Of a stretch of DNA of 64,000 bases, positions 51,441-61,400 are shown in pieces. The notes under the pieces are model-generated. The model was not told where the DNA came from. It saw only the letters and a list, made by a program, of their open reading frames with translations, and searched no databases. The stretch comes from Cinclus cinclus. Taxonomy: Eukaryota > Chordata > Aves > Passeriformes > Cinclidae. The stretch's first letter is position 1. Every line of letters begins with the position of its first letter. The position numbers were made by a program, and so were the translations under genes. The stretch is taken from positions 6,740,807 through 6,804,806 of the forward strand of contig NC_085052.1 in NCBI RefSeq assembly GCF_963662255.1, in the 5' to 3' direction.

Positions 51441-51699
51441 CTGGGCAAGAAGTGCAGGTTAGAAGGCTTTTATACACAAAAGAAAGCCTGCATGTCTCTG
51501 ACTAAAACTGAAATTGCTGGAGGATATTCTCTTCAGTTGTGTTAAAGCAATGGACACTTAGCTCTTATATGAAGAACTTACTTCAGCCCAGAGCATGCCC
51601 ATAGGTTGCTAATCTTCAGTGCTGATGGTTCCTTGTCTATTATTTACATCCCCTATCTTCTTCCCACCACCCTGTTAAAGTTGGCAGAATGCACTCAAT

Positions 51700-51765
51700 T
51701 AAAAAAAACAAAACAAACAAAACAAAACAAACAAGCAAACAAAAAAACCACACAAACCCAAAACC
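51700..51765. repeat. CAAA/CAAAA-rich low-complexity tract
   Basis: Repeated aaaacaaacaaaacaaaaca units, no other content. Confidence 0.85.
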
Positions 51766-52351
51766 ACTGCTTTATTTTTCTGTACTAGAAAAGTAGTGCT
51801 CCAACACAAAAGAAATTGGTTTCCACCTCTATCACTGCACAGAATCTAAAGCCTTGCTGGGGTGTTGATGTACTTCAGGACAGGGTGTTCTGGGTGAGGA
51901 AAGAGAGACAGAAAGAGCAGAGTGCCCCAGTCTGGGGAGCCTTGGGAGAAACTGAGAAGATCCCCAGGAGCAGTAGATCTGTGTGGCAGTAGATCCCCAG
52001 CAGTTCTCTGAGGTTTTATCAGTGAGGATGAGCTTCCTCTGGCAGCAGAGGAGACAAAGCCCCCTGAGAAGACTGAGGGACATGAGGCAGGATTACATGG
52101 GAACAGAAATGAATTTGTTCCTGTTACCTGCCCTCTTTCCTCTTGTTTGAAATTATTTTGAAGCAGGCTGAAATCAGGGGAATTCTTCAACAGGTTTTGG
52201 CACATTCACTCCTGAAACTCTAAAAATTCTTTCAATAGAGAGGTATCCACAGATTTAACCTCTGCCTCCCAAACCAGCAAAAACCCACCCCAAACAACAC
52301 ACATCATCAGTATTACAGCTGCAGATTCCAGTGTTTTATGTATGAATAACT

Positions 52352-52357
52352 TTTATT
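52352..52357 (-). terminator. PNLIP: Lipase poly(A) signal AATAAA
   Basis: AATAAA on the minus strand, 32 bases after the stop codon. A very short 3' UTR is usual for pancreatic lipase genes. Confidence 0.8.
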
Positions 52358-52389
52358 GGTAGCAAGGATTTGGAGATCCGAGGGTGCTG

Positions 52390-52453
52390 TTAACAAGCAG
52401 TCAGAGTCTGCAGAACATCCTCCCTCACAGTGCCAGAACCACAGAAACGGTAC
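52390..52453 (-). CDS. PNLIP: Lipase last coding exon
   Basis: The acceptor is atcctcag. Encodes [20 protein letters not shown], matching the conserved C terminus (usual form FCS..TVRE..LLTLTPC), then TAA at 52392-52390. Confidence 0.93.
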
Positions 52454-55400
52454 CTGAGGATAAAGTAAATGAAAGCACCTTGAGCTGTCAGCAGCTGTTG
52501 AAATTCTACAAGTTGATTTATTTTGATGTTAACTCAACCTGATTTGGCATTTGAGACAACTGAATGGAACAAACTTTGAGCTTCTAAATGTAAAATATTG
52601 CTGCTGGGGAAAGCACTGATAGACCGCATTCATCCTGCTTCATTGCCCACCTTATTTTAATATTACAGATTTGGGGTTTTCCCCAGATTTTGTGCTACCA
52701 CCTCTATAGAGTTGGCCACAATTACTTGTGCAAAGGCCACAAGTCAGTAGAAGGGTGAGTTCTTATCTACAGAAATACACTTTGTCAGCAATGTGCTTGG
52801 GTGACTGGAAACTACAACCAGACTTAGGACCTTTGCTTTAAGGTGAGGTCAAGTGCTCCTTGGCTGTAATTATTACACTTTGCTTGAAATTGTTTCCACC
52901 TCCCATGTTGTCTTTTAGGTGATGCAATTTTTACTGTGTATTTGAAAATAGGTTCTAAAATTTAAAAATGTACCTCCTGTCCTAGATAACAACTCATTAT
53001 GTGGATATAATAAAATAACTGATCAAGGAAACTAAGGAATTTATTTTTGAAAGGAAAATTATTAAAATTGGATCAGTAAATACTGCTGCTATAATTTGAA
53101 CATCCAAGCCACACTTCACAAAGTCTAGAGAAATCAATTTTAGCCTCTTTCACTCAGCTATATATATAGCCTTTGAGTGTAGGCTCCAAGTGTTAGTGTT
53201 CCTTATTGGAAGGATGGATTTATTATCACCATCCTCTTCAGTCAGTCATGACCTTAGGGGCCACCAATACCAATGGAATACTTGGCTGGTTCCAGCTGAC
53301 AGTGAATCAGACACACAAATAATGTGTTTTTGTGGAAAATAGGAGCTTGGCAAGAATGATGTTGACAATCCAAGCCAGCATCAATTTTTCTCACCCAAAG
53401 GGTTATACAGAAAATTTGCTCTTCTAAAGCCTGGAGAGATTTTCAGGTTATCTTTGAGTTTATTTAAGGCAAAGGGTTGAAGTAGTAGTGAATAGAACTA
53501 TGGATGGACAATGGCTTGAAAGGAAGGAAGGAAAGAAAAGATAATATTTTTTCTTTGAGAACATTTTCCTTTTAATGCCTTAAATAGCTTTTCTTGTGAA
53601 AAGTCTTCCAGTCCACTTATAATTTTTGTCACCTCTCTTCTCCAGTAACTTACAAGACTTTCACAATGGATATACTTACTCTTTTCTAGTTTCTCCAGCT
53701 TCTACTGTGATAGTTGCAGCTCCCAGTTTAGGAAGAGTTGGGTTTATCCAGTTGTTGTTCCAAAGAAATTTAACCTTGGTAACTTCTCCTACATTAACTT
53801 CTGCATCAATATAGGCTGTGTAAGTGTTGTCTGGTTTGAGGGAACCCCTGTGAAAAATAGCATTTTATGGATGTGAGGCATGGCAACATTTACTTTTAAT
53901 TACCAGTCTTGTCAAAGGCTCTGCTGTGGTGGCAAGAGGGTAGAAATTTAGCAGAGAGACAATTTTTATCCTATTATATGGTAGCAGCATTATTGCCAGA
54001 TTTCTGGTGTAATTAATCCCAAATCACTGTTTTTCAGAGGCAGCAAAGGCAGGTGGGCCTGATAGGCTGCCTTTTCGTTTCTCTCTTCATAAGATCAATT
54101 TAAACAGAATTATTAATTACAAATACAAATTAAGAGTTCTGGAAGAAAAGTTTCTTTTTTTTTCTTTCTTTTGAATTTTTAACTTACTTGGTGATCTGGT
54201 GCTGCTTTGTGTTCCCGTCATTGCCATACAGGGCAACATTTATGTATCCTCTTACTTGGCTCTTTCCAGAGAGGGTCACGGTTATTTTGTACCTCCAAAC
54301 TACACAGAAGAAATACAGTGACTTAGACAGTACCCAGGGAGAAACAGCCCCCAAAATATCAAATTCTAGGTTGTTTTTTATTGTTTGTTTTCCTGTCTGT
54401 ACAGTATAGTTAAGAGCAGAAGATACAAAACACCAGTGAGTCTAATCTGTTATGCCCTAATGAGATCAACATGAGAAATAGAAGACATTTGTGTTACTTT
54501 CTGGGAGAGAAAAAAAGAGAAAACAAGTCCATATCGTAGTAAATACGATACAGATCTCAGCATTTTGACCATGAAGGTTTTCATACAGAGTGAAGCTGGA
54601 AATAAAGGAGTGTTAGGGATATAAATACAGATCTAAGCAGCACAAGAAAATTCTGAAGGTCCAGGAAAATAATTTTTGTGGGTGAGAACTTCCTTTTAAT
54701 GTGCAATTAGCAAAAGGAGCTCAAGAAGATTTTGATTTGTGTTTACAAGGGCAAACCAAGCAGTATGTTGTGAGAGCCGGTGTTTAGGATATCGGAGGTT
54801 GTAAAGGAGTTCATCTTGTCCATCCAGTTCTGAAACCAGCTTGTTCTTGGCCCTTGTCAAATGGGGTTTTTGGCATCTCCAATGATGGAGATTTCCCAGA
54901 TTCCCTGGACCCCTCTTCCTGCATTTAACCACTGCCATTGTGACTGTAATTTTCATACTATTTAATAAGAAATTCCCTTTCTGCAACTTCTGTGCACTGT
55001 CTCTCCTCCTTTCTCTGTGAAGCTTGCAATCCACTAAACATCTCAGTAACCTCCACTAGACTCTAGAGTTTGTCAGCAACATTCTTGTACTGTAGGGCCC
55101 CAAACTGGCATAGGTGGTGGAGCAAAAGTAGAAGAAGCATGAAGAGCAGAAGAGACCTTGTGCTGTGATGAGATCTGTTCATCTGCTGAAGTTAACTCTC
55201 AAACAGGAAAATAAGATTTTTATGAAGAGTATGTAGCAATGGAAGCATTCAAAACTCACGAGGAAAATCCTTGGTCTCTCCAGTATTCAGGTAAAGTTTC
55301 ACGAAACCACTTTTAAATTTGCCCTTGAATTTGTCTGCATAGTGACCCATATTTGGGCATCCCTCTTCTGGGCATGGGAAACAGCTTCCCTAGTGAAAAC

Positions 55401-58400
55401 AAATACATTTATTAATAACTTATCCATCCAGCCAAAGAAAAGAAAAAAAAAATTAGTCAAAGGACTAATTTTTAATAAAGTTTTCAATAGGGTCCATCCC
55501 AAAGCTCTTAGAAATACTTACTGATTGAAAAAGATCATATGAAGCACACGGGTAGCCTAAAAATCCATCAGGGTACATGATACTGTCCGAATAATACTTG
55601 TAACTCCGCAAGTGATTGCAAGCCACGAAGTCCCGAGTTCCTATGAAAAGATGCACCCAGGTTAATTCTCCTTTTCTCTTCCCACTCAAGGAAAGAAACC
55701 CATGCCATTGACGTGCATCATTCCTTCTCAAAAGCCTCATCACAATTCTCGGAGCATCAGCCACCAGGTTGGAACCTTACTTGCTTCTGCTGCACTCACG
55801 CCTTAAGGAATGTCACTGGCTCAACAGGTATAAAATGCAAACTTGAAATGCTTTGTGGAGACCGACTGTGCAGCTCAGCCCAGCCCCCGCCCCTCAAAAA
55901 AACACTTATTCAAGCAATCTGACTGAGTTTAACAATAGAAACTAGAGCTGCCTGAAGCAGGTCTTTTGTAGGCAGCAGTTTCATTACCATGACAAAAGAA
56001 AACCAAATGAAAAGTATTTAACAGTGAACTTCCTAGGGCAGTGCTGATTTGCTCCAGCTGAGGGCTTCAAAACAAAATTATTATTATTTTGGGGGTGCTT
56101 AAGAAAGGGAGATTCTTAAAATTAAAATAATGAATATATTATTTTCCTTTGTGTTACCTGTACTTTCCTGACTTTAGGTTTAAAAGAAGACCATATACTA
56201 TGAAGTTATTTGTTTGTGTTTTAATTCCCCATTATTGATAACAAGTTTACTACATAAAAAAATTAAAAACAAACAAAAAAAACCCCACCAAAAACAAACA
56301 AACAAACAAACAAAACCCAAAACACAACCAACCAAACAAAAACACCCAAAAAGCCCAAAACGGGGGTAGAATGAAAAAGCAATGCCTTCAGTTGAATTAA
56401 ATAAAACCTGGAGTAAAAAGCTAGCCAGCTATCATGAATCATTTAATGGGTTCCCAGAGTTTAAGGTGCTTACAGTAGTGTAAGGATGAGCTCAGATAAG
56501 GTACTGAAAAATCTCCACAGTAGAATTCTTAGGAATTTTTTATTAATTTTTAAAATTTTATGTGCAATTTAATTTTGAAAGGTACAAAGGAATCCTCTGA
56601 TACTTCGAGATTTTATTAGAACCACGTAAAACAACAAAGAACAGTGCATTTGAGCAACTACGTGCCAATCTTTTTTTAGCTGCCCAAAAATAGACACAAT
56701 GACATCACTTCAATGCAACTCTGATTGTAATCTGTAATTTAACAAGGAATCGAATTAATTGCTCTATCTCCGAAGAATTTCAGCCGAAGACTCTCTCCCA
56801 GGAGCAGCTGTGAACATCTTTGCCCAGTTCCACCAGTGCTGCTGCTGGGCAATTAGACACAAAATGCAATGTGTTCTTAAAGACCCTTCAAAGTTTTTGG
56901 CGCAGCCCCAGTAATTTTTGTTTCTGATATTAGATCCTTTAGAGGAAACACATTTTCCAGAGGCCAACCCTTTGCCTTGTTTATTTTTTAATAGGCTCTG
57001 GAAAAGTTTTGAGCATTTTAACAGTTTCACTGCAGTCTGCAGCTGCCATTGCTGGTGGACACACCAAAAGCTAACCTAAAACACCTGAATTAAGGAAAGA
57101 TAAGTGGCTACACTTTGCAGGGTTGCCTTCCCCTGAGTTTATGATGCCAACAACACACTTACCTTCCCAGATGCCATCGAGATCTACGATCTGTGAAACA
57201 GCATTCTTTCCACAGCCGGGCATCTGCTCTCCTCCATTTGGATAAAAGTCAATATGTCCTATAGCTGGGCTCATGCCGAAACCTGGAGCATTTGAAACAG
57301 GGGTAAGTATGTTTTAAATTAATGTTGTGTCACACCCGTAGCTGCTGGCTTCAAGTTTGCCCATGCACAGTGATTTAGGACAGGAGCTGTTAGTGACTAA
57401 AGGGGTGAATTTGTTACGTTCTGCCACAGCACAACAGCCTCAGTGAACAATCACAACACGTGAGTGCCACAGGGTGCAAATAATTCAGTGCAGTAAATAA
57501 TAAATAATCAATACAGTAGAGCTGCATACTTACCTAAGTAGGGGATTGTGGGAGCTGAGTCTGTGTGGATAACGTCAACAAAGTCTGCATCAGATTTATC
57601 CAGTCTGACTTCAGTTGGAGTACCTTGAAAATAAGGTTGTGCAGGGTCCAGTCCTGAGAGAAAAAGAGAAGTGTTATGTATAAAAAAAGAGATGCAGGTG
57701 TAGAATCATTTTACATCCCAGTGACTGATTGCATATAATAATTATCACAAACACAGTTGCCTATGGTTCCTTATATCTAAGTAATAGAGACATTAATAAA
57801 ATGAGGGTGTGTGCTGTCTCTTACCAAGTGGCTTTTCTCTCACAAAGTCACCTGTGGGAAGCCTATTAAATTTTACTGCTTTACATACTTGCATGAGTAT
57901 TGATTGCCAACACTTGGAATTAACTATTTTTTTTAATTTGAATTTCTCTTTAATAACACTACTCAAACTGAGGTTACTGTGTCTGCATCCCAAGTAACTG
58001 AGCCATCTGTGTGGTTTCTAGAGTGTTTTTCTTGAGAGGACTCAGAGGAATTTGAGCTGATAGCACCCCTCCTGTTGAAACCTGCCTGCCTAGGTCGGGC
58101 TTCAGTCAGATTTTGGGAAAACATCTAGTTTTGAAACAATGATCTTTGCTTTTGAACCTAGCAGAAAATGGAATCAATTTGCTTCCCAAATTGCTGCAGC
58201 AATTTCAGGTTCTTGTAAAGTCTTGCAAATTGCACAGGTTTTGCTGCCTTGTGCCTGCATCTCTTCTTGTCCCTAGGCAGCATATTTTGGGTTTGCTTTT
58301 AAACTGATTTTTGTAGACTATTAGTCCAGGTTTCACCAAGCCTGACATCCCTGAGGAAAAAATAACAATTGAAAAGGGTTTTGTTAATAATGTCCGAAAT

Positions 58401-61400
58401 TGTCTTTTATGTACAAAAGGCCTCTCTGCTTAATGCATAATGCCTTTGGCATTACCTACATGATGAATAAAGAGATAAACCCACAACTTTAACCTCTGGA
58501 AGTGCTGAACACATTAAAAAAATCCCTTTGCTGTGTAACTCGTGCGCAAGCAAAATAATTATCACAGTCTCTTCCCCCACTTACCACAGCCCTGCTTCTT
58601 GGGTTGCAGTGAGAAAGGGCTGAGTTCTACAATATTCCAATTACCCCTGACTACACTGCAGGCCACAGATACAATCACAAGGGAAGGGGAATAGCAGGGT
58701 TTTGTTTGGTGGCTTTGGTGTGAGTGTGGCTGTGCAGTCACTGGCTATTATTATTATTATTACTATTTTTTTTTTTACTATTAATACTTAATGAATTCTT
58801 CTTATTATTTTGGTAACGATTTATTACCAGTTATTCTGCCAATGCCCGGGCGCCTCCGGCCGGCCTCTCCAGCAGCGTGTGCTCCCAGGCTGTGCCCAAT
58901 GATGTGCACGTCAGCTGGAGAGTATCCATATTCATCCTGATAAAACAGCAATAAACATTGCTATGTCCGTTTACATCAGCAACAGGGAAGATTTAAAAGG
59001 GGCTGAAAAACCACTTTTAATTTTCCTGCTGACTCAGGGACTCCTATGGGATTTCAGGGTCTCTTTGCCAGTTCTGTCCAACACAGATTTTCCAAACCTC
59101 CTTGGAGGTTGCTATAGCTCCAGACAGCTCTGTCAAGAGTCCTGAGAGGCTCTGTGTCCTTCCAGAGAGCTTTTAAGATTCACAGAATGCTTGTCTGGCT
59201 TGCAAGAATAGGCCAGGCAGGAACTCTCAGTTACACCTGGCAGGTTAAGCACCAGGTACAGCTTGGGGAGGTCATGAGATGAGAGATGCCTTCAGCCTTT
59301 TGGGGGAGGAATTCAGTAGCTGCAGTGCAGATGTGGAGAGTGAGAGGTGGGTCAGAGCACTGCTAGACCCAGCACACTCCCTGGTTTTAGTTATTTATAG
59401 CTCTTTTATGGAAAATGTGTGTTGAAAGCAATTAAATTAAGAGAAGGGTTCAGACCAAGCTTCACTTCATATTTAATGTGAAACTGGCTGCAAAAGGGGG
59501 CATCTCCTGTAGATATGGGCATTGTCCATCACAGCTTTCCCTGCGGCAGCTGCTGGACCCTGCTTGACCCAGGCAGTGCTGCCAGCTGGTTTTCTTGTGA
59601 GCTCTTTGGTAGATTTTTGGTAGGTTCTGTCTCCATGAAAAAGAAGTTTGCCATTTCCATTATTTCTGCATATTTAAAGTTTTACACTGCATTTGTTAAC
59701 ATCTACAGAGTAACTCTTTGGCTGTTCTATGAGAATGCCTTGCAGAATTTCCTCTCCTTAAGCTGGCAGGCCCTGCTGCTATCACACAGTACACTCCTCT
59801 AAAGAAAAAAACCATTTGTTTTCAGTGTAACTGATCGTGGAGCAGAGATCAATATTTTCTGCTGGTTACATCTACATTTGTGAAAGTTCCAGAGCTGTAT
59901 TTGTTTCAAATCAGTGTTATAGCTATAGCTTTAGAAACAGCAGACTCTTACCATGAGAACATCCACAAAATAAGCGATTTCAGCGCCCACGACACGGATG
60001 TTGTTTGATGCCTGGGTGTACTGACACCTTGCACCTCTCTTCCAGCTCACACAGATGCAGTTCACATCTTCCACAGTAAGCATGTTCTGTTTTGTAAAAC
60101 AAAAGTAAAACCCATGGTAAATAGAGTATGAGACCAGATCGTGTGGGTGGTTCTTGTTCAGCTACTTCATCTTATGTGAATTCCTATGAGAATGATTTGA
60201 AAAGCAAAGCTGTAGCATGGGTGTGTGCTCAGAGGGGTTTGTTGTGATCACACAATGCTGAAAGAGGGTGATATATAATGTAGTAATAATTTCAAATGCC
60301 CACAGCAGTATTTTTCACAGAAAGGAAAACATTATCAATATTGAAATTTTCAATTTTTATTTTCAATCAAACTTGGTATGTAACACTAAATAAGAGTTCT
60401 GCTTATGCAGCTATTCACTTCAGTGATTTAAAAGTACTACTGTAACTCAAATTCAATTAGCATATTTTTGATAGCAAAAGTCAAGTGTGGTTTTCTGATG
60501 CAGACTTTTAAGAAAGAGATTTTATGTGTTTTATAAGATGATGCATAAACTGTTGGTGTTCATTTTGGATTTATGGCTTTATTTGGAAATCTGTATATGC
60601 AGGCAGAGACTTTGCCACAGAATCAGAAGCCTCACTGTTCTCCATTGGGCTGGATTGTTTGGCTAAAAGCATTTTGGTTTAGCAGCTTAAATATACGGCA
60701 ACAAATGAAAAAGGACCAAAAAGGCAATAAAGTGTCTGTGACCATGCTAGAAGCAGTAAAAATCAATATGCAGATAGGATTATTGCTTAATGGGAAGGAA
60801 AGCAAGTAACAGATACACATAAGAGGATCAATGTATTCACAATCCCATTTGCTCCACCCTTTATTGAAAAGATTCACTGAGACCAATTTGTTTCTAAATA
60901 TAAACTAGAGTATTGTGATAAAACAGAGGCTGCTGTAATAGTTGAATTTAAGGATTTATCTCATGCCTCTACATCCTGGAAAATTGATCAAATGGATTTA
61001 AGGGACAAGCTGAAAAAACCTGAGATCATTGTCATTGACTGTGAAGTTCCAGGAAACAAACCTCTATTTTAAGAGTGTAAAATGTAAGACAGAAAATTAT
61101 AAAAACATAAATCTGCTTCTGATACTTTAAACAAATTATTATCTGACAAATCCAACAATTATTCATCATTTTTCTTTCTTTTGGTCTAGCATCAAAAAGA
61201 AACAGACAATGGGGATGCAATAAATGCAAAATACCTTGATTTTAATTTCATATTGCTCCTCATACTGTTCTCATAAGTAAAATCGGAATACATTATTTTT
61301 TAAAGTTGTAGTTGTGTTAATGGTTGAAAAACCTTATCCTGAAAATGCCCTCAGTTGGTATTTTGTTTTGTGTTGCATGAATAGAGGCTTTCATTAACTC

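Larger units (their letters stand above)
42001..52351. other. Intergenic region between the 3' ends of HSPA12A and the lipase gene
   Basis: About 10 kb with no supported gene. It contains a hairpin-forming repeat (43695-43740), an A/C-rich run (43869-43927), a decayed CR1 (about 45215-45580), an AAT microsatellite (48975-49000), a possible conserved element (49450-50560), a CR1 remnant (about 51330-51440) and a CAAA-rich run (51700-51765). Open frames here are short and anonymous. The mammalian neighbour C10orf82 was not recognised in any frame. Confidence 0.65.

Noticed and set aside
51700..51765. CAAA tract considered as a possible CRISPR-like or telomere-like array
   Set aside because: It is irregular low-complexity sequence with no spacers or constant repeat unit.
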